In this document: positions 36,656-47,265 of the stretch, piece after piece
Layout of the letters: every line of letters starts with the position of its first letter
Position numbering within the stretch: the first letter of the stretch is position 1
Origin: Verrucomicrobiota bacterium
Lineage (GTDB): Bacteria; Verrucomicrobiota; Verrucomicrobiia; Opitutales; Opitutaceae
Assembly: GCA_016222805.1 (NCBI GenBank)
Contig: JACRQG010000007.1
Location: 434,001 to 498,000, forward strand
Reading direction: 5' to 3'
DNA: 64,000 nucleotides
Position numbers and translations under genes: made by a program
The notes under the pieces: model-generated
The model's input: the letters and a program-made list of their open reading frames with translations, nothing else
Database searches by the model: none
What the model was told of the DNA's origin: nothing

Positions 36656-39082
36656 ATGCTGAGCCGGCTGGAACGCGTCCTCGTCGTCGCGATCTGCGTG
36701 GCGATTGGCTGGTTTTACGTGTGGACCGTCCGGTCGAGCGGTGACCCGTGGAAGTTCGGCCTGGAGCAGCGCGACTACTACAATCTCCTGATCGATGGCT
36801 GGCTGGACGGCCAACTGCACCTCAAGGTTGAGGTGCCGGAGGCGCTCGGGCGGCTGAAGGACCCTTACGATCCGGCGCAGCGACCGCCGGGACTGGCGTT
36901 GCACGACGCCACGTTTTACCGGGGCCGTTATTACCTCTACTTTGGCACCGCGCCGGTGCTGGTGCTGATGCTGCCGTTCCGGCTCTGGACCGGGATCGAT
37001 CTGCCGCTGCCGGTGGCGACGCTGGTTTTCGCCCTCGGAGGTTTCCTGACCGCCGTGGCCTTGTGGCTGGCGGTGCGCCGGCGGTACTTCGCGGGAAGCG
37101 GCACCGGTGTCCTGATCGGCGGCATCCTGGTCCTGGGGTTGGCGGGCCTGTGGCCGGTGTTGCTGCGCCGGCCGCACATGTGGGAGCTGCCGATTGCGGC
37201 GGGGGCGTGCTTTGCGCTGCTGTCGCTGGGGTGCGCCTGGCGAAGTCTGCACGTGGCGCGGAGCCAGGGGACGTGGCGGCGGCACCGCCAGCGAGCGTGG
37301 TGGTTTGGCGGGGCGGGCCTGGCGCTGGGCCTGGCCATCGCCTCCCGGCCCACCTACCTGCTGGCGAGCCCGTTTCTCGCCGTGCCCCTGCTGGCGTGGT
37401 GGCGCTCGGAGCGGCAGCTCCCGTGGCGGCCGCTGCTGTCCGCCCTGGTGCCGCTGGCGATCATCTGTGGAGCGATGGCCTGGCACAACTACGCCCGGTT
37501 CGAGCACCCGCTGCAGTTCGGCCAGGCGTATCAGCTGAGCCTGGACTACGAGTCGAAGATGGCGCACTTCCGCGCCACGCACGTGCCCTTCAACGTCTGG
37601 CGCTACTTCTTCTCCGCGGCGGAGTGGTCCCGTGCATTTCCATTTATCCAGCCGGCGGCCCTGCCGCCCAAGCCGCCCGGCTTCGGCGGCCACGACGACG
37701 TCTACGGTCTGCTGACGAACCTGCCCGTGGCCTGGCTGGCGCTGGCGGTGCCGTGGGCGCTGTGGCGGCGCGATCGGACCGAGCGGCGCGCCCTCGGTGG
37801 TTGGCTGGCGATGGTGGCGGTGCTATTTGCGGGCATGGCCGGGACGCTCGTTTGTTTTTTTGGCTCCCTGGCGCGCTATCAGAGCGACTTTGCGCCGGCG
37901 CTGATGCTGCTCGCGGCGGTGGGCATGCTGGCGCTTGCGCGCCGGGCTGAACCCTGGCTCCGCGCCGCACGGATCACGGTGGTCGGAGCGATGGTGGCCG
38001 TGGCGGTTTGGTCGGCGCTGTTCGGCATCCTCTACAGCCTGCAGCTCGACAGTCTGTTGCTGGAGCGCAATCCCGCGCGGCACCTGGAGGTGGCGCGGTG
38101 GTGGAACCGCGCGCCGGCGGCCGTGGAGCGGCTGGCGGGGGTGCGTCACGGTCCCCTGGCGCTTGACCTCCGAGTGAAACCGGCGCCGGCCGGCACGCGC
38201 GAGCTGCTGGTGACCGCCGGGGCGGAGGGTCAGGGCGACCGTTGCTTCCTGCTCCACGACGGCCGGGGTGCGGTGCAGGTCGAGGTGGAGTCGGTGCATG
38301 GCGTGAGGCGGAGGACGGCGTGGGTGCCGATCGGCGACGCCCCAACGCACCGGCTGCGCCTGGCCTTCGGATCCCTGCTGCCTCCCGCCGCGCACCCATT
38401 GCTCGGAACGGCGGACGAGGTCGCGACGGCGGCGTTGGTGCGACGGCTGCGGGTGGAGTGGGACGGGCGCGTCCTGCTGGAGGAAAGTCCCTGGTTCGCG
38501 GCGGCACCGGGGCCAGTGCGCGTTGCAGCGGCGGGCGGGGCCGGCACGCGCGTCGAGCGATTCGACCGCGATGAGGCGGTGCTGGCGGAGTGGCGGGCGG
38601 AAAGCGATGGATGGGCCCGGGCCGCGGCGGCGAGAATCACCCGGCGGGGGACGTTCCGGCTGCAGGTTTCGTGGCCGCGCGATCGGGTGGGGATGCGCGA
38701 ACCTCTCCTGGTGACCGGGAGGCCCGGCCGCGGGGACCTCGTCGCCGTCGAGTACGGGGAAGGCGGCACGGTGCGGTTCCTCCTCGACCACTGGGGCGGG
38801 GCCCTGGTCCGCAGCGAACCGGTGCCGGTGCCGTGGGATCGGCCCGTGGAACTCCGGATCGCCCTCGAATCCCTGCGCCTGCCCCTGCCGGGCCGGCCGC
38901 CCCGGGTGATCGTGAATGGCCTGGTGGAGGTGATTATCGAAGGCCGGCGGGTCTGGCGGGTGCCGGCGGAGTTGTTTGCGGTGAATCCCGTGGAAGTCGC
39001 GGTGGGGCGGAATCCGATCGGAGGCACGACCTGCGGGCCGGAATTCACTGGGACCCTGCACGGGGCGGGTCCGGAGCCGTGA
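36656..39082 (+). CDS. Polytopic membrane protein with two C-terminal beta-sandwich-like modules
   Basis: 808 aa; FYRGRYYLYFGTAPVLVLMLPFRL; C-term LLVTGRPGRGDLVAVEYG...NPIGGTTCGP. Confidence 0.8.
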   Translation: MLSRLERVLVVAICVAIGWFYVWTVRSSGDPWKFGLEQRDYYNLLIDGWLDGQLHLKVEVPEALGRLKDPYDPAQRPPGLALHDATFYRGRYYLYFGTAPVLVLMLPFRLWTGIDLPLPVATLVFALGGFLTAVALWLAVRRRYFAGSGTGVLIGGILVLGLAGLWPVLLRRPHMWELPIAAGACFALLSLGCAWRSLHVARSQGTWRRHRQRAWWFGGAGLALGLAIASRPTYLLASPFLAVPLLAWWRSERQLPWRPLLSALVPLAIICGAMAWHNYARFEHPLQFGQAYQLSLDYESKMAHFRATHVPFNVWRYFFSAAEWSRAFPFIQPAALPPKPPGFGGHDDVYGLLTNLPVAWLALAVPWALWRRDRTERRALGGWLAMVAVLFAGMAGTLVCFFGSLARYQSDFAPALMLLAAVGMLALARRAEPWLRAARITVVGAMVAVAVWSALFGILYSLQLDSLLLERNPARHLEVARWWNRAPAAVERLAGVRHGPLALDLRVKPAPAGTRELLVTAGAEGQGDRCFLLHDGRGAVQVEVESVHGVRRRTAWVPIGDAPTHRLRLAFGSLLPPAAHPLLGTADEVATAALVRRLRVEWDGRVLLEESPWFAAAPGPVRVAAAGGAGTRVERFDRDEAVLAEWRAESDGWARAAAARITRRGTFRLQVSWPRDRVGMREPLLVTGRPGRGDLVAVEYGEGGTVRFLLDHWGGALVRSEPVPVPWDRPVELRIALESLRLPLPGRPPRVIVNGLVEVIIEGRRVWRVPAELFAVNPVEVAVGRNPIGGTTCGPEFTGTLHGAGPEP

Positions 39083-39171
39083 CGATCGCGGACCGCCGAG
39101 AGGGCGGTTGAATCCAGTTGCGGAGGGGCCGCGGGGGCGGTTCGGTTGCGGGGATGCTCAAGGCTGGTGCG

Positions 39172-39561
39172 ATGGACGCCAAGACAGTCGGCCGCGCGAT
39201 GCGCTTCCTGGTGGTAGGAGGCGGGTCGGCGCTCGTTCAGGTCGTGCTGCTGGGCGGGCTGGTGGGTTTGGTGCACGACCGTGTGGCGTTCGTCGCCTCC
39301 TGGGTGGGCTCGACCGCGACGCATTACCTGGCCAATCGCTTCTGGGCCCTGCCGAGCGGGCGGCGCGATTCGACGCGGCAATTGGGGGAATACCTTGCCG
39401 TGACCGGCCTCAGCCTCGTCATCCAGTGGGCGGCCTTCGAGTGCTTCTATAGCCTGCTGGGTCTGGATGCGATGTGGTCCACCGTCCTCGCGATCCCGCC
39501 CTCGACCGTGGTGGTGTTCCTCATCCTCAACTACCGGGTCTTCCGCGCGCGGCAGGCGTGA
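39172..39561 (+). CDS. GtrA family protein
   Basis: AMRFLVVGGGSALVQVVLLGGL; ATHYLANRFWALPSGRRDSTRQLGEYLAVTGLSLVIQW; VVVFLILNYRVFRA. Confidence 0.85.
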   Translation: MDAKTVGRAMRFLVVGGGSALVQVVLLGGLVGLVHDRVAFVASWVGSTATHYLANRFWALPSGRRDSTRQLGEYLAVTGLSLVIQWAAFECFYSLLGLDAMWSTVLAIPPSTVVVFLILNYRVFRARQA

Positions 39562-39568
39562 GGGAGCC

Positions 39569-41398
39569 ATGAGCAACGTCCCCGAAACGGGTGCGCCGGG
39601 CCGGCCGGGAGAGGGAGGGATGCCGGGATTGGCGGGCTGGGAATGGCTGGCGGGGGTCGGCGCGACGCTCTTGGCCGGTGCGCTGTTGCTGGAGCCCGGG
39701 TTCAATTTTCACTACGACTGGCACAACCATCAGTGGATGGTGGGCTATGTCGGCGAGTTCCTGCGCGCGCAGGGCCGGCTGCCGGAGGTGTTGCACACGC
39801 CGGCGGCGGTGGGGATGCCGCAGCCGATCTTCTACGGGTTCCTGTTGTATCCGATCCTTGGTGGCCTCTCCGCGGTGACCGGGGCCGCCCTGGCCCTGCG
39901 GCTCGCCGTGGCGGTCGCGCTGCTGGGGCAGTACTTCTCGGTGTACCTCGCGGCGCGGAACGCGGCCCGGCATCGGGGAGTGGCGCTTGCGGTGGCGCTG
40001 GCGGTGACCTGGTCGGTACATGGGCTCACGAATCTCTACAACCGTGCGGCGTTGACGGAGTTTTTCGCGGTCGCGCTCCTGCATGGTGCGGTGGCGTGTG
40101 GCGTCTTGGGGGTGTGCGGAAGGACGGCCGCGGGACGCCGTCTGGCCGGGTGGCTGGCCGTCCTGCAGGGCACTCTGGTGGCCGGAACGCATCCGCCAAC
40201 GGCGCTGCTCGCGACGCCCCTGCTCGGCGTCCTCGCCGTTCTGGGATGGCGGGAACTGGGTCCGGGGGCGAGGGAGCGACGATGGTTCCTGGTCGCGGCC
40301 GGGTTGGGCGTGCTGACCCTGGCGCCGTGGATCGACGCCAACCTCCGCTGGCGCGGCGAACTCGGAGTGGTGGGCAAGTATCGGGATTTCTCCTATTCGC
40401 TCGATCGGGTGGATGCGCTGTGGGCCCGCTTGTCGCCGCTGCCGCCGGATGTGTTTCGCGCCGAGGCCGGGGCACCGGGAGAGACGCCCTACGTGGAAGC
40501 GCCGGTGCATGTGGTGCTCGTGCTGCTGGCGGGATGGTGCCTCGTCCGCGCCCGAGGCGATGCGATCACGCCGTCGCGGGAAGAGGGGAGTCGCTTTTTG
40601 CTGGGGCTGGCGGTCTGCGGGGCAGCCTGCTTTGTCTTTGCCACGGCGGCATCGGTGTCGCCCAGCGTCGGCACCACGGTGCGAGGCCTCGCCCCGTACG
40701 TGCAGTTTGCGACGCGCTGGGTCGGGGTCGCCAATGTGGGCCTGCTGCTGGGCGTACTGGGCGTGGCAGGGTGGTGGGCGGGGCAAGGCGCCGGCGGACG
40801 GCGCCCCCGCGAGACCGTCGGAGTCATCGTCGTTCTAATGGCGCTGACCGGAGCCGGGGTGGGCTTAAAGCTGCGCCATGGGGCGGCGGTGCGCGAGCCA
40901 GGCGGTGAGTCCCAGTACGCGGTTACGGGCGACCGGGCGGCGCTGGTAACGGCGGGAAAGGCCGACGCGGCGGGCGACTACGCGACGCTGCGCCGCCTGC
41001 CGCAGCTGGCGCCTGCGGTGGCGAGCCGGGCGGCGCGGCCGACGCTTCCCGTGGGGGCGGCGGGGCGGAACTTTGGGGAAGTGGGATCGGTGGTGTTTGG
41101 CCTGCCGGAAGCGGGGTGGGTGGCGACCAATGTCGTGGTGTTCCCCTGGAACCGTGTCCTGGTGGACGGCGCCGAGGTGCCGAAGGAGCACCGGGCGGCG
41201 CACGACTACCGGCTCGCCCTGCGCCTCCCCGCGGGCTCACACCGGCTTTCGTGGGTGTGGGAACCGGATGCGCGGGCGCGAATTCTCCGCCTCCTGGCGC
41301 AACTCAGTTTCGCCGGTTTGACGCTGGGCGCAATTGTCCTGGTCGTGCGGGCGAAGCGGGATCGGCGCGGACCGGTGGCGACAACCCCGGTCCGCTGA
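39569..41398 (+). CDS. Polytopic membrane protein (putative glycosyltransferase)
   Basis: Start MSNVPETGAPG in ORF 39467..41398; FNFHYDWHNHQWMVGYVGEFLRAQGRLPEVLHTPAAVGMPQPIFYGFLLYP. Confidence 0.8.
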   Translation: MSNVPETGAPGRPGEGGMPGLAGWEWLAGVGATLLAGALLLEPGFNFHYDWHNHQWMVGYVGEFLRAQGRLPEVLHTPAAVGMPQPIFYGFLLYPILGGLSAVTGAALALRLAVAVALLGQYFSVYLAARNAARHRGVALAVALAVTWSVHGLTNLYNRAALTEFFAVALLHGAVACGVLGVCGRTAAGRRLAGWLAVLQGTLVAGTHPPTALLATPLLGVLAVLGWRELGPGARERRWFLVAAGLGVLTLAPWIDANLRWRGELGVVGKYRDFSYSLDRVDALWARLSPLPPDVFRAEAGAPGETPYVEAPVHVVLVLLAGWCLVRARGDAITPSREEGSRFLLGLAVCGAACFVFATAASVSPSVGTTVRGLAPYVQFATRWVGVANVGLLLGVLGVAGWWAGQGAGGRRPRETVGVIVVLMALTGAGVGLKLRHGAAVREPGGESQYAVTGDRAALVTAGKADAAGDYATLRRLPQLAPAVASRAARPTLPVGAAGRNFGEVGSVVFGLPEAGWVATNVVVFPWNRVLVDGAEVPKEHRAAHDYRLALRLPAGSHRLSWVWEPDARARILRLLAQLSFAGLTLGAIVLVVRAKRDRRGPVATTPVR

Positions 41399-41493
41399 AA
41401 AAGGTGGCCACCGCTTGCCGGAGCCGCAACGGGTGGAAACGGTTGGCGGCCTCGGAGTGGGCCGACGAACCGCAGTTGGTTCCGGGGCCGGCC

Positions 41494-42318
41494 CTAGTCC
41501 CACTTCCGGCCGCGATCCTCGGGGACGACGCGCCGAAGAGTGAAGATGTCCGAGGCGCCGAGTTCCCCGGCGCGTGATCCCAGGGTCAGCCAGGGATCCC
41601 ATGGGGCGGCAATCAACCGGCCGCTCACCCCATCGCTGGCGGGCGAGAGCAGCCACTCGATGCAGTCGAGGGCCTTCTCGAGCGAGCCACCGCCGGACTG
41701 TTTCTGCTTTTGCGCGGCGGCGTATTCCGCGGCGCCCACGACGGCGGGACCGAGGGAAAGCACCTCGTCGGTCAAGCGCGTGTTGATCGCGCCCGGAGCG
41801 AGGGCATTGATGTCGAGGGCGCGCGGACGCTCCTCCTCCGCGATGGTCTCCACCAGGCGGACGATGCCGGTCTTGGCCACCCCGTACGCCGAAAAGTGAG
41901 TTCGCGGCTTGGTGGCGCCGCCGCCGGAAAAGCAGACGACCTTGGCGCGGCGCGGCGCCCGGGCCAGCAGCGGGCCGAAGGCGCGGAGCGCGAAGAAGGT
42001 CCCGTCGAGATTCGCACGGACCGTGGCGCTCCACTTTTCCGGATCCGCTGCGAGGGCAGGACCGATTTCCCCCTGCACACCGGCCGCCGTGATCAGGCCG
42101 TCGAGGTGCGGCCACGCGGCGCCGACTTCGGCCGCCGCCGCCGCCACCTGCGGCCATTCCGCCACATCGCAGCGACTGGACCGAAACCCGGACTGACGGG
42201 CGGCGAGGTCCTCCTGCCCGCGGCGCGCCAGGCCCCAGACAAGGTGCCCCCGGGCGAGCAGGCGCTCGGCGAGGGCGCGACCGATGCCGGAGGAGGAGCC
42301 GGTGACGACGAGATTCAT
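41494..42318 (-). CDS. SDR family NAD(P)-dependent oxidoreductase
   Basis: MNLVVTGSSSGIGRALAERLLARGH; AYGVAKTGIVRLVETI (YxxxK); NALAPGAINTRL. Confidence 0.93.
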   Translation of the reverse strand: MNLVVTGSSSGIGRALAERLLARGHLVWGLARRGQEDLAARQSGFRSSRCDVAEWPQVAAAAAEVGAAWPHLDGLITAAGVQGEIGPALAADPEKWSATVRANLDGTFFALRAFGPLLARAPRRAKVVCFSGGGATKPRTHFSAYGVAKTGIVRLVETIAEEERPRALDINALAPGAINTRLTDEVLSLGPAVVGAAEYAAAQKQKQSGGGSLEKALDCIEWLLSPASDGVSGRLIAAPWDPWLTLGSRAGELGASDIFTLRRVVPEDRGRKWD

Positions 42319-43949
42319 GGCGACGACGGAGCGAACGGAATTCCCGGGTGTTGGTAAAGCGTCATGGTGCGCCCGAGCACCGTAAATTTCCCCGTGGGCC
42401 GCAGGTGGATCTCGCACCAGGAGCGGAGTTGCGGACGCAGGGTGGCCAGCGTGTGGTCGAACGGGTAGAGTCCGGCGGGCGCGGGTTCGTCAGTCAGGAG
42501 CACCAGATGGCTCCGGGCGAGCCGGGCCTGGACGTCGTCCGGATCCGGCGCCACGACTCCCGTGGGAAGTGTCATGCGGATGGGCAGCCAGCGGCGGTGC
42601 CGCTCGTAGAAGATCACGCGCAGAACTTCGGCGTTGAGCGCGTCGTTCAGGTGATCGATGGCGAGGTTGGGTTCGGGGAAGGGGGCGAGGATGACGCGTC
42701 GGTAGAGTTCGTCGGCGAGGGTGTTGACCGTGTGCAGCTGGGTCACGGCGGCGGCGTCATAAGCCGGCCGGCATTGGCGCTGCCCAAAGAATCCGAGGCA
42801 GATCAACGGGAGAAGCAGCGGCAGCCACCCCCGCCAGGGCGAGCGCTCGGCGGGTGCGCCGGCCGCCGCCAGCCAGGCGGCGAGAACCAGCAGCACGACC
42901 CCCGGCACGAGCGCCGAAACCACCACTTCGGACTTCTGCCGGTGCAGCGTGAAGATCACCGCGGGAGCCAGGAGAAACGCCACGCCGGCCAGCCAGAGTC
43001 CGTCTGGCACGGGCCGGCGGGCGCCGCGCCCGAGGGCGAAAAGGACGACTCCGAGCACGGCGACGCCGCCGAAGAAGGCTCCGAGGTGGCGGCTGCCGAG
43101 TTGATCGAAGACAAAGCCAAGCGAGCCCAGCACGGAAGCACCGGAGGCGCGCACCACGCTTTCGGGTCCGACGAAGTGCCCGATCCAGTAGTAGTCGACA
43201 ATTCGATCGCGGGAGATCCAGAGGAAGGGACCGGCCAGGGCGGCGGTGGCGAACCCTGCGAGGACCCAGTTGACCAGCCGGCGGCGGCGCGCGGCGGAGA
43301 CGGCGAGCCAGAGGCCGGCCGCGAGAAAAACGAGGAGAAGGTAGGTCCCCGAAAGGTGGCGGGCGAGCAGGGTGATTCCGGCCGCGCCCCCGAACGCGAG
43401 GGACCAGCCCCGATGGCGGAAACCGTCGCTGAGCACCGCGAAGCCGGAGGCGACCCCGAGGCAGCACATGGCCAGGTGATCGAGCCGGAAATCGTACGCC
43501 GAGCCGGGAATGATCTCCCACGGTCCGCCGAGGGCGAGCGGCAGCAGGGCGGCCGCCAACGCGGCCCAGGGTCCGGCCCGGACGGCGCTGACCGCGGCGA
43601 AGAGCGTCGCCTGCCACGCGAGCAGCGCCAGAAGGTTCAGGGCCAGCGCCGCGCTGCGCGATGGTCCGGCCAGCTGGAAGGCGACGACCCCGTAGACGTC
43701 GTGCAGGGTGCCCTGGGCGGAAGGCGTGAGCCAGGCCTGTCGCAGGCCCGCGCCGAATCCCTCCCGACGGGCGGTTTCATGGGCCTGGTAAGCCTCGCTG
43801 AGATACTGCACCTGATCGTCCCAGCGGGGGTAGAAACGGGTGATGCGCCGGGCGCCGATCTGGTCGAACAACACAAACTCGACCGCGGCCACCATCAGCA
43901 GCAGCCACGGCGCCAGGCGCGGGAGCGAGGTACAGCCGGCGCCGCTCAT
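42315..43949 (-). CDS. Polytopic membrane protein (putative glycosyltransferase)
   Basis: 544 aa with many TM segments; stop overlaps SDR start (ATGA). Confidence 0.75.
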   Translation of the reverse strand: MSGAGCTSLPRLAPWLLLMVAAVEFVLFDQIGARRITRFYPRWDDQVQYLSEAYQAHETARREGFGAGLRQAWLTPSAQGTLHDVYGVVAFQLAGPSRSAALALNLLALLAWQATLFAAVSAVRAGPWAALAAALLPLALGGPWEIIPGSAYDFRLDHLAMCCLGVASGFAVLSDGFRHRGWSLAFGGAAGITLLARHLSGTYLLLVFLAAGLWLAVSAARRRRLVNWVLAGFATAALAGPFLWISRDRIVDYYWIGHFVGPESVVRASGASVLGSLGFVFDQLGSRHLGAFFGGVAVLGVVLFALGRGARRPVPDGLWLAGVAFLLAPAVIFTLHRQKSEVVVSALVPGVVLLVLAAWLAAAGAPAERSPWRGWLPLLLPLICLGFFGQRQCRPAYDAAAVTQLHTVNTLADELYRRVILAPFPEPNLAIDHLNDALNAEVLRVIFYERHRRWLPIRMTLPTGVVAPDPDDVQARLARSHLVLLTDEPAPAGLYPFDHTLATLRPQLRSWCEIHLRPTGKFTVLGRTMTLYQHPGIPFAPSSP

Positions 43950-43964
43950 CTTCCCCGCGACTGC

Positions 43965-44951
43965 TCAGCGCCGCGACTCGTACACCCAGCGGTTGGCTTC
44001 GAGCCAGCGCAACGTGCGGATAATCCCTTGTTCGATGGTGAGCTTCGGGCGCCAGCCGGTGGCCTGTATTTTCTTCGTGTCGAGGAAGATGAAAGGATTG
44101 TCGCCAATCCACCCGCGGTCGCCCCCCGTGAACTCCAGGCGGGGCGACAGTCCCAGGGCGCCGCAGATGAACCGGATGCTGTCGGTGACCTGCACGAACT
44201 CGGGGGTGCCGAGGTTGTAGATTTGCGTGTGATGCTTCGCCGTCCGCGCCGTGCCGGCACGGGCGACGTGGAGAATCGCGTCGATGCAGTCCTGGACGTA
44301 GAGGTAGCTCTTCCGCTGGCTGCCGTCCCCGAGCACGCGCAGGTGATCCGGATGGGCGATCAGTTGCTTGTAGAAATCGAAGACGTGCCCGTGGGTGTAG
44401 CGTTCGCCCAGAATGGAGACGAAGCGGAAGAGGTAGGCCTCGGCGATCTGCCCTCCCTCGGCGTAGGCGGCGATCAGCCCTTCGCCCGCGGTCTTGGAGG
44501 CGCCGTACAGGGAGGTCTGGATCGGAAAGGCGTCGTCTTCCGGAGTCGGGCGCTCCGGGGTCACCAGGGCCTCGCCGTAGACGGAGCCGGTCGATGAAAA
44601 GGCGATGCGCCTCACCCCGTTGGCCCGCATGGCCTCGAGGACGTTGAAGGTCGCGATGGTGTTTTGTTCGAGGTCCTTCCTCGGATGCTGCCAACCGTCC
44701 TTGACGTCGGCGTTGGCGGCGAGGTGGCAAACGAAGTCCGCGCCCCGCATCGCCGCGGTCAGGGCCGGAAGATCGAGGTTGTCGCCGCGGATGAGCCGGA
44801 ATCGCGGATGCTGCTGTGCGCCTTCCAGGAAACGCAGCTGGCCGGTGGAGAGGTTATCCCACCCGGTGACCATCAGGCCGTCGGCGAGCAGCCGGTCGAC
44901 CAGGTTGGAGGCGATGAAACCGGCGGCGCCGGTGACGAAGACGTGTTCCAT
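43965..44951 (-). CDS. NAD-dependent epimerase/dehydratase (UDP-glucose 4-epimerase-like)
   Basis: MEHVFVTGAAGFIASNLVDRLLADG; SSTGSVYGEA; YGASKTAGEGLI. Confidence 0.92.
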   Translation of the reverse strand: MEHVFVTGAAGFIASNLVDRLLADGLMVTGWDNLSTGQLRFLEGAQQHPRFRLIRGDNLDLPALTAAMRGADFVCHLAANADVKDGWQHPRKDLEQNTIATFNVLEAMRANGVRRIAFSSTGSVYGEALVTPERPTPEDDAFPIQTSLYGASKTAGEGLIAAYAEGGQIAEAYLFRFVSILGERYTHGHVFDFYKQLIAHPDHLRVLGDGSQRKSYLYVQDCIDAILHVARAGTARTAKHHTQIYNLGTPEFVQVTDSIRFICGALGLSPRLEFTGGDRGWIGDNPFIFLDTKKIQATGWRPKLTIEQGIIRTLRWLEANRWVYESRR

Positions 44952-45055
44952 GTGAAAAGGGAAAGGGAAAGGGAGCGGGAAGGGGAGGATGAAACCGAGA
45001 GCCGGTGCGGAAAGGAGCGAGAAACGGAAACGAGGGAGCGCGGGAATGGCGGAGC
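44952..45055. repeat. Polypurine tract upstream of epimerase gene
   Basis: gaaaagggaaagggaaagggagcgggaaggggagg...gcggaaaggagcgagaaacggaaacgaggg. Confidence 0.6.
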
Positions 45056-45078
45056 AGCGGGGCTGACTATGGCTGCGG

Positions 45079-47265
45079 TCAGGGAGGCGGCAGGCCGAAC
45101 CACCGGTCGATGGCGGCGCGCTGGGCCCGGTACTCGAGCCGCTTCTCCTCCGGCACACCCCAGAGGTAGTTGCCCTGGTACTCGAGGGTGAGCGCGAGAT
45201 TGACGGCGACGCCGGCGAGCACGGCGGCGGCGAGCGGCGGTTGCAGCCAGCGGCGGAGGGTCTTGCCTCCGGCATCAAAAGCCGCGAGTGCCAGGGCGGC
45301 GGAGACGATCAGCGGCGGGCAGAAGTCACCGGTGTAACGCTGGGCCGTGGCGACCGCGGCGAACAGCAGGAGGGTCATCGGGACGGCCGCCAACCCGGTG
45401 ACCGCGATCGGCATTCGCAGCGACGGGCTGGAGACGAAAGCCGCCGCGGCACCCAGCGTCGCGAGGGCGAAGAGCGCGGGCATCGAATACGGCAACGCGA
45501 GGGTGTGGTCGGGTAGGTCGATCTTGGCCTTGGGAAAATGGTAGCCTGGGGTTCGCGCCCCGAGGTAGATCCAGGGGAAGCGGGGTTCGAGGCGGACATT
45601 GGGCCGAACGAGGTAGGTGTAGAAATTGAACGGCAGGTTGGCGGTGTGCATGCTCCGGCCGTCGATCGCGGCAAGTCGGGCCGGATTGGCGTAGGGCCGG
45701 CTCAGGTAGAGCGGCGCCGGGTCGAAGACCCCGAACTTGAGGTACGCAAGGCCGTTCAGACTGACGGCGCCGGCGAAGCAGGCGCAACCGATCACGAACG
45801 CGCGGCGCAGACTGCCCGGCAGCCACACCCAGCGACCGGAGGTCCGGGCCTGAGAGCGGTGTTCCCGGAATGCGATCGCGAGGGCCACGCTTCCGAGGAG
45901 CGTGAGCGCAAACAGCCCCGTGGGAGGGCGCGAGTGGACTGACAGCACCCCGAATCCAAGGGCGCTGACCCACCACCGCGTGGACGGGGCGCGCAGGTGG
46001 CGCAGGGAGCACCAGGCCGACCACAGCGCGAACGTGATGCCGGCCAGGATGGCCTCGTGAAAGATCAGACCACGGCTCCCGAGAAAAAGGACTGTGCTGC
46101 CCCAGCCGGCGCTGACGACGAGAGCGACCACGGCAAAGCGGGAGGGCTCGGGAGGCGCGCCCGTCGCGACCGAATCGGATCCCGCGCGCAGCCGCCCGCT
46201 TTCGCGGAGCAGCAGGTAGGTCGCGAGCAGGCTGGCGACGAAGTACGCCACCATCGCCGCGCGACTGAGTTTCCCGAAGGCAACGCCGCCGAGTACAAAC
46301 GGCAGGCGCAGCAGCGCCGGGGTGGGGCCGAAATAGCCGTAGAACTTGCCCTGGACCACGAACGCCTCGCCGAGGATCGCCTCCTCCGGCACATCGAGGC
46401 GCCCGGCCGCCAGGCTCGCCGCCTGATGGTCGTAGAACGATCCAAAGACCTCCGGGAAATCGAAGCGAAACGTCCCCAGGGTAACCAGCCACGCGTAGCC
46501 AATCGTGGCGATTAGCGCCGAGCCGGCGAACCAGCGATGACGGATGACGGCGCCAGCGAGGACCCGGGGAGCGAGACCGCGACGGAGGAGAAACTCCCCT
46601 CCCGCCACGAGGGCGAGGCTCAGCGCCAGCAACGTGACGACCTGGGTCGGCTGGCGCTGCAGCCAGCGCCCGAAAAGCGAGGCCCGTTGGCGCCAGCGCT
46701 CGCGGTGGTCAAAACCGAGGTTTGGGGTGCCGCGGAGGATCTGGCCGTCGGGTCCGGTAATCCGGCCCTGCAACACAGGTCCGCAGGAGGTTCCTCCGAC
46801 CGGGTTTTCCGCGAAGTAGATCCGCTCCGGTTCGCGGGGGTACGAGTGGGCGACCACATCGAGGACAACCTCGCCCCCGGCGGTGACCCTCACCCGGTCC
46901 GAAGGGGATAGGCTGCCGCGGTGGACCCGGTCCAGCGCGGGCATCTCGACTTCGAGCCGGAGGCGCCGCTCGGCGGGGAGTCGCACCGCCCGGCTGGAAA
47001 GTCCCGGATGGCCCCAACTGTCGTAGGTGAAGACGACCGTCTGCTCATCGACGAACCGCACGGCGAGAAAGTCGCCGCGCCCAGGCTCGCCGGCGGCGAT
47101 CAGCGGCTCCGCGCGGGGAGGCCCGCCGGGTGCCAACTCCAACTCGAGCGAGATCGGGTTTGGCAGCAGCGCAAAACGATCCCCGAGGCGCACTGCGGTC
47201 AGGGCGGCGAAGACGGCGAGGACGGCAGTGAGGCGGACCAGCAGGAAAGTGAGGCGCCGCTTCAT
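45079..47265 (-). CDS. Polytopic membrane protein with N-terminal beta-sandwich-like module
   Basis: GEPGRGDFLAVRFVDEQTVVFTYDSWG...AENPVGGTSCGP; KFYGYFGPTPALLRLPFVLGG; ATGA overlap at 47262-47265. Confidence 0.82.
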   Translation of the reverse strand: MKRRLTFLLVRLTAVLAVFAALTAVRLGDRFALLPNPISLELELAPGGPPRAEPLIAAGEPGRGDFLAVRFVDEQTVVFTYDSWGHPGLSSRAVRLPAERRLRLEVEMPALDRVHRGSLSPSDRVRVTAGGEVVLDVVAHSYPREPERIYFAENPVGGTSCGPVLQGRITGPDGQILRGTPNLGFDHRERWRQRASLFGRWLQRQPTQVVTLLALSLALVAGGEFLLRRGLAPRVLAGAVIRHRWFAGSALIATIGYAWLVTLGTFRFDFPEVFGSFYDHQAASLAAGRLDVPEEAILGEAFVVQGKFYGYFGPTPALLRLPFVLGGVAFGKLSRAAMVAYFVASLLATYLLLRESGRLRAGSDSVATGAPPEPSRFAVVALVVSAGWGSTVLFLGSRGLIFHEAILAGITFALWSAWCSLRHLRAPSTRWWVSALGFGVLSVHSRPPTGLFALTLLGSVALAIAFREHRSQARTSGRWVWLPGSLRRAFVIGCACFAGAVSLNGLAYLKFGVFDPAPLYLSRPYANPARLAAIDGRSMHTANLPFNFYTYLVRPNVRLEPRFPWIYLGARTPGYHFPKAKIDLPDHTLALPYSMPALFALATLGAAAAFVSSPSLRMPIAVTGLAAVPMTLLLFAAVATAQRYTGDFCPPLIVSAALALAAFDAGGKTLRRWLQPPLAAAVLAGVAVNLALTLEYQGNYLWGVPEEKRLEYRAQRAAIDRWFGLPPP

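Noticed and set aside
41399-41413. GGTGGCCACC followed on the minus strand by TTTTT as terminator
   Set aside because: Palindrome has no loop, so no stable hairpin; also oriented toward the end of a plus-strand gene only weakly
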